Below are positions 7,582-15,926 of a stretch of DNA of 64,000 bases, piece after piece. Each line of letters begins with the position of its first letter. The first letter of the stretch is position 1. The position numbers were made by a program, and so were the translations under genes. The notes beneath the pieces are model-generated. The model was not told where the DNA came from and made no database searches. It was given only the letters and a program-made list of their open reading frames with translations. This stretch comes from Chloroflexota bacterium (lineage in GTDB: Bacteria > Chloroflexota > Limnocylindria > P2-11E): contig DAIDAP010000015.1 in the NCBI GenBank assembly GCA_027310565.1, positions 62,001-126,000 on the forward strand. Direction: 5' to 3'.

Positions 7582-7922
7582 ACATCCTCCGCATCCTGCG
7601 CCAGCAGGCGAAGGACTACGACTGCAGCGTGTGCGGCACGAACCACAGCCGCTCCGAGATCCGGGTGCTCGGCAGGGTCGACACCATGTGGATCGTCCGG
7701 GTGACCTGCTCGAAATGCGAGACCGCGATCAAGCTCCTGGTGCAGCTGGACGATCGGCGTGCGCTGGCGCGCCCGACGACGGAGCCGCTCGGACGCGAGC
7801 GCCGCCCGCCGATGACCGCCGACGACGTCATCGACGCGCACGAGCTCCTCGAAGGGTTCGACGGCGATGTCCGCACGCTCTTCGGAGCGCGCGAGAAGGA
7901 CGCCGGCCGCAGCACCTCCTAG
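7578..7922 (+). CDS. Small zinc-ribbon protein of unknown function
   Basis: Protein of 114 residues with two CxxC knuckles, CSVCGTNH near 16-23 and CSKCE near 47-51, that should bind one zinc ion. The rest is acidic and Arg-rich with no recognised domain. The GTG start overlaps the oligopeptidase stop; a TATGCT hexamer 9 bases upstream could also give it a separate transcript. It ends directly against the fabH start. Its position before fabH suggests a shared transcript, but no function is proposed. Confidence 0.72.
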   Translation: MNILRILRQQAKDYDCSVCGTNHSRSEIRVLGRVDTMWIVRVTCSKCETAIKLLVQLDDRRALARPTTEPLGRERRPPMTADDVIDAHELLEGFDGDVRTLFGAREKDAGRSTS

Positions 7923-8996
7923 ATGCCGAAGAACGCGGTCATCACCGGCTGGGGCTTCTATGCGCCCACGCGTGTGATGACGAACTTCGATTTCGAGAAG
8001 ATCGTCGATACGTCGGACGAGTGGATCACGAGCCGGACCGGCATCAAGGAGCGGCGGTTCGCCGCGGACGGCGAGTCGACGTCCACGATGGCCGTGCGCG
8101 CGGCGCGCCTGGCGCTCGAACGCGCGAAGCTGCGGCCGCAGGACGTGCAGCTCGTGATCGTCGGGACGTGCTCCCCGGACTATCTGTTCCCGGCGACCGC
8201 CTGCATCGTGCAGTCCGAGCTCGGCGCGACGAGAGCCGGCGCGTTCGACGTGGAGGCCGCCTGCACGAGCTTCGTCACGGCGCTCGGTATCGCCCGCGGA
8301 ATGATCTCGTCGGGGACGGTGGAGAACGCGCTCGTCGTCGGCGCCGAGACCCTCTCGCGGCTGCTCAACTTCAAGGACCGCGGCACCTGCGTCCTGTTCG
8401 GTGACGGTGCGGGCGCCGTCGTGGTCGAGGCGTCGAACGCCTCGGTCGGGGTCGAATCCGTCGTGTTGCACAGCGACGGGAGCAAGGGCGAGCTGCTGAT
8501 GGTCGAGGCCGGCGCCAGCAGGCTGCCGGCGTCCAAGGAGACCGTGGAGCTCGGGAAGCACCTCATCACCATGCAGGGGGGCGAGGTCTTCAAGCTCGCC
8601 GTGAAGTCGATGGCCGACGCCGCCGAGGAGGCGCTGCGCGAGGCCGGCCTCGGCCTCGAGGACATCGACCTCATGATCCCGCACCAGGCGAACATCCGGA
8701 TCATCGAAGGCGTCGCGAAACGGCTGCGTTTCCCCATGGAGCGGGTGTTCGTCAACATCCAGCGCTACGGCAACACGTCGGCGGCGTCGATCCCGATCGC
8801 GATGGCCGAGGCCGAGGCGACCGGACGCCTCGCGCGCGGCGACAAGGTGCTCCTCGTGGCGTTCGGCGGCGGCTTCACCTGGGGTGCCGCGGTGCTCGAG
8901 TGGTTCGGCGCGCACGACGGCGTGCGCGCCCAGAGCGCGCTCGACCGCGCGCGCGACGCGCTCGAGGACGTGGTCGACCGGGTCCGGCCGCTCTAA
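7923..8996 (+). CDS. fabH: Beta-ketoacyl-ACP synthase III (FabH)
   Basis: KASIII condenses acetyl-CoA, or a branched acyl-CoA, with malonyl-ACP to start fatty-acid synthesis. The 357-residue protein has the full triad: Cys114 in VEAACTSF, His in IPHQANIRI near residue 258 and Asn in RYGNTSAASIP near 285. The C-terminal GGGFTWGAAVLEW is typical. It is about 25 residues longer than E. coli FabH, with an Arg-rich tail. The ATG follows the stop of the zinc-ribbon gene with no gap. No other fatty-acid gene is nearby, so this copy may also serve branched-chain or specialised lipid synthesis. Confidence 0.93.
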   Translation: MPKNAVITGWGFYAPTRVMTNFDFEKIVDTSDEWITSRTGIKERRFAADGESTSTMAVRAARLALERAKLRPQDVQLVIVGTCSPDYLFPATACIVQSELGATRAGAFDVEAACTSFVTALGIARGMISSGTVENALVVGAETLSRLLNFKDRGTCVLFGDGAGAVVVEASNASVGVESVVLHSDGSKGELLMVEAGASRLPASKETVELGKHLITMQGGEVFKLAVKSMADAAEEALREAGLGLEDIDLMIPHQANIRIIEGVAKRLRFPMERVFVNIQRYGNTSAASIPIAMAEAEATGRLARGDKVLLVAFGGGFTWGAAVLEWFGAHDGVRAQSALDRARDALEDVVDRVRPL

Positions 8997-9143
8997 CGTC
9001 AGCCGACAGGCGACGCCCGGGCCGCCGTTCCGCCGCGCGAGACGGTCGTGGCCGGCCGGGCGGGAGGCTTCCTCGAGGCGCAGGCGGCCCTCTCCGCGCT
9101 CGCGGGCGCCGGGGTGTGACACCAAACGTCCTTGGATTCCCGC

Positions 9144-9171
9144 TTGACAACGCGCCCCCGGGGTGCAAAAT
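9144..9171 (+). promoter_or_regulatory. Promoter of the dcw cluster
   Basis: TTGACA (9144-9149), a 16-base spacer and CAAAAT (9166-9171). This is the best sigma-70-type -35 in the window. Transcription would start near 9178, directly at the MraZ operator. GGATTCCCG lies just upstream at 9134-9142. Confidence 0.75.
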
Positions 9172-9180
9172 GCCCAAGGC

Positions 9181-9205
9181 GTGGTGATTAGTGGGGAACG
9201 GTGGG
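9181..9205 (+). promoter_or_regulatory. MraZ operator with three repeats
   Basis: GTGGT (9181-9185), GTGGG (9191-9195) and GTGGG (9201-9205) recur with an exact 10-base period. This matches the known MraZ box of GTGGG direct repeats separated by 5 bases. The site overlaps the predicted transcription start and leader, consistent with MraZ repressing its own operon. Confidence 0.88.
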
Positions 9206-9233
9206 GCACCGCTCTCCAGGACGGGAAGGGCAG

Positions 9234-9665
9234 TTGGAGAGCTACTTCGCGGGCGAATTTGCCCACTCGCTGGACGAGAAGGGGCGCCTCGCCATCCCGG
9301 CCAAGCTCCGCGGCCGCTTCAAGGAAGGGGCGGTCGTGACGCGTTGGATCGGGGAGTGCCTCGCCGTCTTCCCGGCGCCCGAGTGGGCCGCGATCAACAC
9401 CGACATCGCCAAGCGGCCGCGGACCGACCCGGCCGCGACCCGCTTCCGGCATTTCCTTCTCGCGGGCGCGCACGAGGCCGACCCTGATGCCCAGGGACGT
9501 CTCACGATCCCGGCGCACCTCCGGGAGTACGCGCACCTCACGAGCGAAGCCGTCGTCATCGGCAACTCGGATCACCTCGAGGTCTGGGAGCCGGGACGCT
9601 GGCACGCCGAGCTCGCGCGCGTCCAGAACGACATCGCGGGCGACCTCAAGGACCTCGGGGTTTGA
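9234..9665 (+). CDS. mraZ: MraZ transcriptional regulator of the dcw cluster
   Basis: SpoVT/AbrB-like regulator, 143 residues, that in other bacteria binds GTGGG repeats upstream of its own operon. Two repeated domains are visible: FAGEFAHSLDEKGRLAIPAKLRG at the N-terminus and DAQGRLTIPAHLREYA near the middle. The TTG at 9234 is preferred over the GTG at 9201 because the protein then starts like other MraZ proteins, GGGAAGGG lies just upstream, and the earlier GTG is part of the operator. It heads the division cluster. Confidence 0.9.
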   Translation: MESYFAGEFAHSLDEKGRLAIPAKLRGRFKEGAVVTRWIGECLAVFPAPEWAAINTDIAKRPRTDPAATRFRHFLLAGAHEADPDAQGRLTIPAHLREYAHLTSEAVVIGNSDHLEVWEPGRWHAELARVQNDIAGDLKDLGV

Positions 9666-9667
9666 GT

Positions 9668-10641
9668 ATGAAGCTCTTGCCGGGGGGTCCTCGGGGGGCG
9701 AAGCCCCCCGGCTCCTTCATGAGCCGGTTCTGCTGGCCGAAGTACTCGCCGAGCTTGATCCCCGCGAAGGTGGCCGCTTCCTCGATGGCACGGTCGGTGG
9801 GGGAGGTCATGCGCAAGCGATCCTCGACCGCACCGCGCCCTCCGGCCGCCTCCTCGGTCTCGACGTCGACCCCGCCGCCCTCGCCGAGGCCGGGCGGGTC
9901 CTCGCGCGGTTCGGTGCGCGCGCCGTCCTCGTCCGCGCCAATTTCGCGGTTTGCGACGTCGTGGCCCGCCAGCACGGCTTCGACCCGGTCGACGGCGTCC
10001 TCCTCGACCTCGGGCTCTCATCGCTCCAGCTCGCCGACGCGCAGCGAGGCTTCAGCTTTCGCGCGGAAGGCCCGCTGGACATGCGTGCCGACCCGGACCT
10101 TGGCGTCACGGCGGCCGACATCGTGAACAGCTGGGACGAGCGCGACCTGCGCCGGGTGCTGGCCGAGTTCGGCGAGGAGCCGGAGGCCGCGCGGGTCGCG
10201 GCGGCGATCGTGCGCCGCCGGTCCCGCGAGCCGTTCATGACCGCCGACGACCTCGGCCGCTTCGTGCACGGCGTGAAGCGCCGGCGCACGCGCGGCGTCG
10301 ATGCCGCGACGCGTGTCTTCCAGGCGCTGCGCATCGCGGTGAACGACGAGCTGGCGAGCCTCGACCGCGGCCTCGCTGCCGCGCTTGGGATCCTGCGTCC
10401 CGGTGGCCGCCTGGCGGTCATCTCGTTCCACTCGCTCGAGGACCGCTCCGTGAAGCGATTCATGGCGCGGGAGTCGCGCGACTGCATCTGTCCTCCCCAC
10501 CTCCCCACCTGCGTCTGCGGGCACCGCGCGGGTCTGCGTGTCGTTACCCGGCGTCCGCTTCGTGCGGACTCGGCGGAGGTCGCACGCAACCCGCGCGCCC
10601 GCAGCGCAGCCCTCCGCGTCGCGGAGAAGATCGGCTCGTGA
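9668..10641 (+). CDS. rsmH: 16S rRNA (cytosine-N4) methyltransferase RsmH, start frame anomalous
   Basis: RsmH methylates C1402 (E. coli numbering) of 16S rRNA. HEPVLLAEVLAEL, DGTVGGGGHA (SAM loop), GLDVDPAAL, DLGLSSLQL, ISFHSLEDRSVKRFM and the NPRARSAALRV end are all present. No ATG, GTG or TTG lies in this frame between the mraZ stop and HEPVLL; the only in-frame start is ATG 9487, deep inside mraZ. An ATG at 9668 is 1 base out of frame and would join it through a -1 shift, or through one extra C, in the CCCCCC run at 9704-9709. The coordinates use that reading. The gene is certain; its start is not. Confidence 0.85.
9680..9711 (+). other. GC hairpin with two competing G tracts at the mraZ-rsmH junction
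   Basis: CGGGGGGC (9692-9699), GAA loop, GCCCCCCG (9703-9710) forms an 8-bp stem. A second tract CCGGGGGG at 9680-9687 can pair with the same C tract, so two exclusive stems exist. There is no T tract, so it is not an ordinary terminator. It lies exactly where rsmH loses its frame. Confidence 0.7.
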
Positions 10642-11033
10642 TCGCGTCGCAGGCCGTGCGCGCGGCGCCGCGGCGCCGCGCGGCGCTCCCACGTCAGCCG
10701 CACGCCGCACGGCCGGTGCGCCGCCGGGCCGCGGCGGGCTCGGTGACGTGGGAGGTGCGCACGTTCGTCGCGGTGAGCGCCGCGATCGCCTTCGTGTTCC
10801 TCCTCGCGATGCTCTACCTCTCGCAGGCCACCGCGGTATCGACCGCCGGGTACGAGGTCCAGCGGCTCGGGGCCGTCCGCGACGAGTTGCGCCGGCAGAA
10901 CGCGCTGCTCGAGGTCGAGAGCGCCCGCCTCGACGCGCCGGCGCGCATCGAGGCCGAGGCGAAGCGGATCGGGCTGGTCCGGGTGTCGACGATCCCGGTC
11001 GTGCGCATCGAGGCGGTCGCGGCGAAGCGTTAG
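10638..11033 (+). CDS. ftsL: FtsL-like cell division protein
   Basis: Bitopic membrane protein of 131 residues: a basic N-terminus rich in Arg and Ala, one membrane span FVAVSAAIAFVFLLAMLYLS near 50-69, then an extracellular coiled-coil-prone segment (VQRLGAVRDELRRQNALLEVES). This is the FtsL/DivIC architecture; with FtsQ-type and DivIC-type proteins it recruits FtsW and FtsI to the septum. It overlaps rsmH as GTGA and precedes the transpeptidase gene, the usual ftsL place. FtsL proteins diverge strongly, so the call relies on position and topology. Confidence 0.85.
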   Translation: MIASQAVRAAPRRRAALPRQPHAARPVRRRAAAGSVTWEVRTFVAVSAAIAFVFLLAMLYLSQATAVSTAGYEVQRLGAVRDELRRQNALLEVESARLDAPARIEAEAKRIGLVRVSTIPVVRIEAVAAKR

Positions 11034-11091
11034 GGCGCGGGCGGGGTGTTGCTGGGGAGCGAGCACCTCGACCAGGACGGGAGGAGGAAGC

Positions 11092-12774
11092 GTGACCGAG
11101 ACGGTCTCCCCGGCGCGGCTCCGCGTCCTCTTCGCGTTCTTCGCCAGCGCGATGCTCCTCGTCTCCCTGCGCGTCGGGTACTGGCAGACGATCGGCCGTG
11201 CGGCTCTGCTCGAGGGCGCGACCGATCAGGTCACGAGCGAGCTGGTGCTGGGAGCGCAGCGCGGGAACATCTACGACCGTACGGGCGCGATCCTCGCGAC
11301 GACCGTCCAGCTCCGCTCGCTCTACGCGATCCCCTCCCGCATCGCCGACCGCGCCGCCGCCGCGGCGGCGCTCGCGCCGCTCCTCGGCACGTCCTCGGAC
11401 ACCCTGCGCGCCGCGCTCGACTCGGGCGCGGAGTGGCTGTACCTGCGTCGCCGCCTCCCCGAGGAGACGGCGCGCGCGGTCGAGGCGCTCGGCATCGGGG
11501 GCCTGGGCTTCGAGATGGAGCCGAAGCGGCTCTACCCGGGCGACACGATCGCGGCGCAGGCGCTCGGGTTCGTGAACGACGACGGCGTGGGCCAGAACGG
11601 CGTCGAGGGCGCGTACGACGAAGCGCTCCGCGGCGCGCCCGGCAGCCTCGTCGTGGAGCGCGACCCCCAGAACCGCGAGCTCGCCATCGGGCTGCGCACC
11701 GCCGTCGCGCCCCGCGACGGCGCCGACCTCACGCTCACCCTCGACCTGGTCATCCAGACGTCCGTGGAGCGGGCGCTGCGGGCCGCGATCGAGAAGGAGC
11801 GCGCCACCGGCGGGTCCGCGGTCGTGCTCGATCCTCGCGACGGCGCGATCCTCGCGCTCGCGTCGTTCCCGACGTACGACCCCGCGAACGTCGCGACCGC
11901 GGACCCGGAGTCCCTGCGGAACCGCGCCGTGTCGTGGACCTACGAGCCGGGATCGACGATGAAGGCGATCACGATCGCCGCGGCGATCGACCAGCGTGCC
12001 GTGACACCCGAGACGGCGTACGACGACAAGGGCTACGCGATCATCGGCGGCCGGCGGCTGAACAACGCGCTCGGCAAGGCGTACGGGCGGACCACCGTGA
12101 CGCAGGTCCTCGAGCGCTCGGCGAACGCCGGCGCGGTCTTCGTCGCGCAGCAGCTCGGGGCGGAGCGGCTGCGCGCCTACCTCGACGCGTTCGGGTTCGG
12201 CCGGCGCAGCGGCGTCGATCTCGCGGCCGAGGCGAGCGGCTCGGTCCGGCCGCTCGCCGAGTGGTACCCGGTCGACCTCGGCACGATCGCGTACGGGCAG
12301 GGCGTCGCGGTGACACCGCTCCAGCTCGCGGCGGCGTACGCCGCGATCGCCAACGGCGGCACGCTGTACCAGCCGTACGTCGTGGCGACGCGGCGCGATG
12401 CGGACGGGGAGCACCGCATCGCGCCCGTCGCGTCGGGACGTCCGATCTCGCCGGACACCGCCGCGACGGTGCGGCAGATGCTCGTCTCGACGGTCGACGA
12501 CGGGATCGCGAAGGGCGCGTCGCTTCCCGGTTTCAGCGTCGCGGGCAAGACCGGGACCGCGCAGATCCCGAGCGCGGACGGCAGCTACGTCAGCGACGAG
12601 TACATCTCGTCGTTCGCCGGCTTCGCGCCCGCGAGCGACCCGCGGTTCGTCGCCGTGATCGTGCTCGAGCGTCCGCAGTCCAAGCTCTACGGGACCGTGA
12701 GCGCGATGTCGGCCTTCCGCGCCATCGCCGCCGACGTGCTGCGCGAGGAGCGCGTGCAGCCGGACCGCGGGTGA
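11092..12774 (+). CDS. ftsI: Septal peptidoglycan transpeptidase FtsI (class B PBP)
   Basis: Class B penicillin-binding protein of 560 residues that cross-links septal peptidoglycan. One N-terminal membrane anchor (VLFAFFASAMLLVSLRVGYW) is followed by the dimerisation domain (RGNIYDRTGAILA) and the transpeptidase domain: SxxK as S288-TMK in EPGSTMKAIT, SxN as SAN near 345, and KTGT near 482. No PASTA domains are present. The GTG start has AGGAGG nearby. murE normally lies between this gene and murF, but the gap is only 19 bases and holds no gene. Confidence 0.93.
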   Translation: MTETVSPARLRVLFAFFASAMLLVSLRVGYWQTIGRAALLEGATDQVTSELVLGAQRGNIYDRTGAILATTVQLRSLYAIPSRIADRAAAAAALAPLLGTSSDTLRAALDSGAEWLYLRRRLPEETARAVEALGIGGLGFEMEPKRLYPGDTIAAQALGFVNDDGVGQNGVEGAYDEALRGAPGSLVVERDPQNRELAIGLRTAVAPRDGADLTLTLDLVIQTSVERALRAAIEKERATGGSAVVLDPRDGAILALASFPTYDPANVATADPESLRNRAVSWTYEPGSTMKAITIAAAIDQRAVTPETAYDDKGYAIIGGRRLNNALGKAYGRTTVTQVLERSANAGAVFVAQQLGAERLRAYLDAFGFGRRSGVDLAAEASGSVRPLAEWYPVDLGTIAYGQGVAVTPLQLAAAYAAIANGGTLYQPYVVATRRDADGEHRIAPVASGRPISPDTAATVRQMLVSTVDDGIAKGASLPGFSVAGKTGTAQIPSADGSYVSDEYISSFAGFAPASDPRFVAVIVLERPQSKLYGTVSAMSAFRAIAADVLREERVQPDRG

Positions 12775-12781
12775 GCGTCGG

Positions 12782-12787
12782 TACCAT
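12782..12787 (+). promoter_or_regulatory. -10-like element, possible leaderless start of murF
   Basis: TACCAT ends 6 bases before GTG 12794. It could give murF and the genes after it a transcript independent of the mraZ promoter. Confidence 0.4.
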
Positions 12788-12793
12788 TCGAGC

Positions 12794-14170
12794 GTGTTCA
12801 CGCTCCACGAGCTCCTGGAGGCATCCGGTGGGCACGTCGTCGGTGGCCGCGCGGACGCGGAGCGTCGGTTCCCCGGCGGCGCGTTCGACTCACGGCGGCT
12901 GCGACCGGGCGAGTGCTTCTTCGCGCTGCGCGATCAGCGTGACGGGCACGACTTCGTGGCCGACGCGTTCGCGCGTGGCGCCGGCGCCGCGGTCGTCGAG
13001 CGCGTCCCGGACGGGATCTCCGCCGATGCGCTCCTCGTCCAGGTCGCGTCGCCGCTCCGCGCGCTGCGAGCGCTCGCGGACCGGCTGCGTGACCGCGCGC
13101 CGATCCCGGCGGTGGGCATCACCGGCAACGTCGGCAAGACGACCGCGAAGGAGGCGACCGCCGCGGCGCTCGGGGCGCGGTACCGCGTGCTGCGGACGGC
13201 CGAGTCGTACAACAACGAGATCGGCGTGCCCCTCACGTTCCTCGCGCTCGAGCCCTCGCACGAGGTCGCCGTGATCGAGCTCGGCTTCTACGTCCCCGGG
13301 GAGATCGCGGACCTCTGCCGGCTCGTCCGTCCGCGCGTCGGGATCATCACGCGCATCCCCGAGCGGCCCGTGCACTACGCGCGCACGCCGAGCGTCGAGG
13401 CCATCGCGGCAGGCAAGGCCGAGCTCATCGCGTCGCTCCCGGCCGACGGCGTCGCGCTGCTCAACGCGGACGACCCGCGCGTGCGCGCGCTCGCGCCGCG
13501 CACCGGGGCGCACGTGGTGCTCTTCGGTGAGGCGCAGGATGCCGCTCTGCGGGCGACGGACGTGCACGCCGACGGGCTCGAGCCGCTGCGCTTCACCGTC
13601 GTCTGCGACGGCGAGCGCGCGGGCGTGCGGCTGCCGCTGCCCGGCCGGCAGGGGGTGAGCGCGGCGCTGGCTGCGATCGGGGCCGCGCGCGCTCTCGGCG
13701 TCCCGCTCGAGGAGGCCGCCGTCGCGCTCGGCACCATGGAGCGGCCCGCGCGTCGCATGCAGGTCCGCCGTGCGGACGGGGTGACGGTCATCGACGACTC
13801 CTACAACGCGAGCCCGGCGGCGGTGCTCGCCGCGCTCGACGTGCTGCGTGGCGCGGGAGGGCGGCGCGTCGCGGTGATCGGGGACATGCTCGAGCTCGGA
13901 TCGCTCTCCGCGGACGCGCACGAGGAGGTCGGCCGCGCGGCGGCGCGCAGCGCCGACGTGCTCGTCGCCGTCGGGGAGCTCGCGCGCACCTCCGCCGACG
14001 CCGCGCGGCGGGCGGGGCTCGCCGACGTGCGCGCCGTCGCCGACGCCGCCGAGGCGCTGGTCCTGCTCAAGCGCCTGCGGCGGCCCGGCGACGTGATCCT
14101 CGTGAAGGGCTCGCGCGCCCTCGCGCTCGACAAGCTCGCCGACGCTTTGACGGCGAAGGTGTCCGTCTAG
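12794..14170 (+). CDS. murF: UDP-N-acetylmuramoyl-tripeptide--D-alanyl-D-alanine ligase
   Basis: MurF adds D-Ala-D-Ala to UDP-MurNAc-tripeptide in the cytoplasm. The 458-residue protein has ATP loop GITGNVGKTTAKE, the Mur-ligase central motif ELGFYVPGEIADLCRLVRP, and IDDSYNASPAAVLAALDVL with GDMLELG, which distinguish MurF from MurE. A segment that usually reads NVG.AH is replaced by TRIPERPVHYART, an unusual variant near the active site. The GTG start lacks a ribosome binding site. The stop shares one base with the mraY start. Confidence 0.92.
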   Translation: MFTLHELLEASGGHVVGGRADAERRFPGGAFDSRRLRPGECFFALRDQRDGHDFVADAFARGAGAAVVERVPDGISADALLVQVASPLRALRALADRLRDRAPIPAVGITGNVGKTTAKEATAAALGARYRVLRTAESYNNEIGVPLTFLALEPSHEVAVIELGFYVPGEIADLCRLVRPRVGIITRIPERPVHYARTPSVEAIAAGKAELIASLPADGVALLNADDPRVRALAPRTGAHVVLFGEAQDAALRATDVHADGLEPLRFTVVCDGERAGVRLPLPGRQGVSAALAAIGAARALGVPLEEAAVALGTMERPARRMQVRRADGVTVIDDSYNASPAAVLAALDVLRGAGGRRVAVIGDMLELGSLSADAHEEVGRAAARSADVLVAVGELARTSADAARRAGLADVRAVADAAEALVLLKRLRRPGDVILVKGSRALALDKLADALTAKVSV

Positions 14171-15156
14171 TGGAGATCCTCGCGCTGGGCGTGCTCCTCA
14201 GCGCGTTCCTCCTCGGACTCGCGCTCGGGTCGCCGTACATCCGCCTGCTGCGGACGCTCCGCGTCGGACAGAACATCCGACCCGAGGGACCGCAGACGCA
14301 CTACGTGAAGCAGGGCATCCCGACGATGGGCGGCGCCCTGTTCATCGGCGTGACGGTGTTCCTGTGGCTCCTGGTGCTCGCGCTGCTGCCGCCCGGCGCG
14401 CGCGACGACTTCATCCCGCAGACGATCGTCCCCATCGGCACGCTCGTCGCGGTGGGCGTCCTCGGCGCGATCGACGACCTGGTGAACGTCCGGTACGGGT
14501 TCGGCATCCGCGGGCGGCACAAGCTCGTGTGGCAGACGATCGTCGGCCTCGCCGCCGCGCTCTACATCCAGCGCCACTTCGGCATCACCGGCGTGTACGT
14601 GCCGCTCGTGGGCGAATGGGAGATCGGCGCCGCCGCGTTCGTGGCGCTCGCGCTCTTCGCGATCGTCGCGACGTCGAACGCCGTGAACCTCACCGACGGC
14701 ATGGACGGGCTCGCCGGCGGCCTCAGCGTCTTCGCCTTCCTCTCGGTCGCGTTCATCGCGAACGCCCGCGGCTTCCCGTGGCTCGTCGTGCTCTCGGCCG
14801 GGCTCGTCGGCGCGCTGCTCGCGTACCTGTGGTTCAACGTCCACCCCGCCGAGTTCATCATGGGCGACACGGGGGCGCTCGCCCTCGGCGCGACGCTCGC
14901 GACCGTCGCGCTCACGACGGGCTTCGTCCTCCTCGTGCCGCTGTTCGGCGTCGTGTTCATGGTCGAGGAGCTGTCGGTGGCGATCCAGGTCGGCAGCTTC
15001 AAGCTGCGGGGAAAGCGCATCTTCCGCATGTCGCCGCTGCACAACCACTTCGAGCTCATCGGCTGGGCGGAGGAGAAGGTCACGATCCGCTTCTGGCTCA
15101 TCGGAGCGCTGGCGGGGATCATCGCCGCGATCCTCGCGTACGCGACGCCGAAGTGA
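14170..15156 (+). CDS. mraY: Phospho-N-acetylmuramoyl-pentapeptide transferase
   Basis: Integral membrane enzyme of 328 residues making lipid I from UDP-MurNAc-pentapeptide and undecaprenyl phosphate. Ten or so hydrophobic segments are visible. Signatures include KQGIPTMGG, DDLVNVRYGFGIRGRHKL, NAVNLTDGMDGLAGG, FNVHPAEFIMGDTGALALG and SPLHNHFELIGWAEEKV, covering the catalytic aspartates and the His-rich loop. GTG start overlaps the murF stop by one base; its own stop overlaps pgeF. Confidence 0.95.
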   Translation: MEILALGVLLSAFLLGLALGSPYIRLLRTLRVGQNIRPEGPQTHYVKQGIPTMGGALFIGVTVFLWLLVLALLPPGARDDFIPQTIVPIGTLVAVGVLGAIDDLVNVRYGFGIRGRHKLVWQTIVGLAAALYIQRHFGITGVYVPLVGEWEIGAAAFVALALFAIVATSNAVNLTDGMDGLAGGLSVFAFLSVAFIANARGFPWLVVLSAGLVGALLAYLWFNVHPAEFIMGDTGALALGATLATVALTTGFVLLVPLFGVVFMVEELSVAIQVGSFKLRGKRIFRMSPLHNHFELIGWAEEKVTIRFWLIGALAGIIAAILAYATPK

Positions 15157-15926
15157 CGCCCGCGACGTCCGCGTGGGCGGCGCGCGACGGCATGCTCTGG
15201 TCGCCGTCGCTCGGCGCGCTCGGGCTCGTCGCCGGGTTCACCACGCGCGCGCAGGGCAGCATGGCCGGCTCGCACCATCCGTCCGACGAGCAGGCGCGGA
15301 ACCGCGCGGCGCTCGCGGAGCGCCTCGGCTTCGCCGGCGTCGCGCGCGTGAAGCAGGTGCACGGGCGCGAGGTCGTGCGCGTCGAGGGGCCGCGCGAGCC
15401 GTGGCCGGCCGCCGACGCGCTGTGGACCGACCGCGACGGCGTGCTGCTCGGCATCGCCGCGGCGGACTGCGTGCCGGTCCTCGTGGCCGACCCGCTCGGA
15501 CCGATCGGCGTCGCCCACGCCGGCTGGGAGGGGACGACGCGGCGTGTCGCGGCCGCGCTCGTCGAGACGATGGTCGCGGGCGGGGCGGCGCGCGAGCGCC
15601 TCGTCGCGGCGCTCGGGCCGTCGATCGGGCCCTGCTGCTACACGATCGACGAGGCGCGCGCGTCGCTCGTCGCGGAGCGCATCGGCGACCGGTCGCTGCG
15701 CCGCGGGCGAGACGGCGCCGCGTTCGATCTCTGGAGCGCCAACGCCGCACAGCTGCGCGAGGCGGGTGTGCGCGAGATCGAGATCGCCGGGCTCTGCACG
15801 CTCTCGGGCGGCGGCGACCTGTGGTCGTACCGCGGGCGCGGGCCGGACGGGCGCTACGGGACCCAGCTCGGGTTCCTGGGGAGGCCCGGGCCGGCTCGCT
15901 CCCCGCGGGGGAGCCGCTCGTCGTGA
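15153..15926 (+). CDS. pgeF: PgeF/YfiH-type peptidoglycan editing factor (laccase-like domain)
   Basis: Multicopper-polyphenol-oxidase-fold protein of 257 residues (YfiH/LACC1 family). Metal-ligand motifs are visible: VKQVHGREV (His), AAADCVPVLVAD (Cys), GVAHAGWEGT (His), and GPSIGPCCYTI. In E. coli the family member removes faulty UDP-MurNAc-L-Ser from the precursor pool; other members act on purine nucleosides. Its insertion between mraY and murD supports the peptidoglycan role here. GTG start overlaps the mraY stop, and its stop overlaps murD. The last 20 residues are Arg/Ser/Pro-rich and outside the domain. Confidence 0.9.
   Translation: MTPATSAWAARDGMLWSPSLGALGLVAGFTTRAQGSMAGSHHPSDEQARNRAALAERLGFAGVARVKQVHGREVVRVEGPREPWPAADALWTDRDGVLLGIAAADCVPVLVADPLGPIGVAHAGWEGTTRRVAAALVETMVAGGAARERLVAALGPSIGPCCYTIDEARASLVAERIGDRSLRRGRDGAAFDLWSANAAQLREAGVREIEIAGLCTLSGGGDLWSYRGRGPDGRYGTQLGFLGRPGPARSPRGSRSS

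Noticed and set aside
9201-9233. GTG 9201 as the mraZ start
   Set aside because: That GTG is the third MraZ operator repeat and the added 11 residues match nothing in the family.
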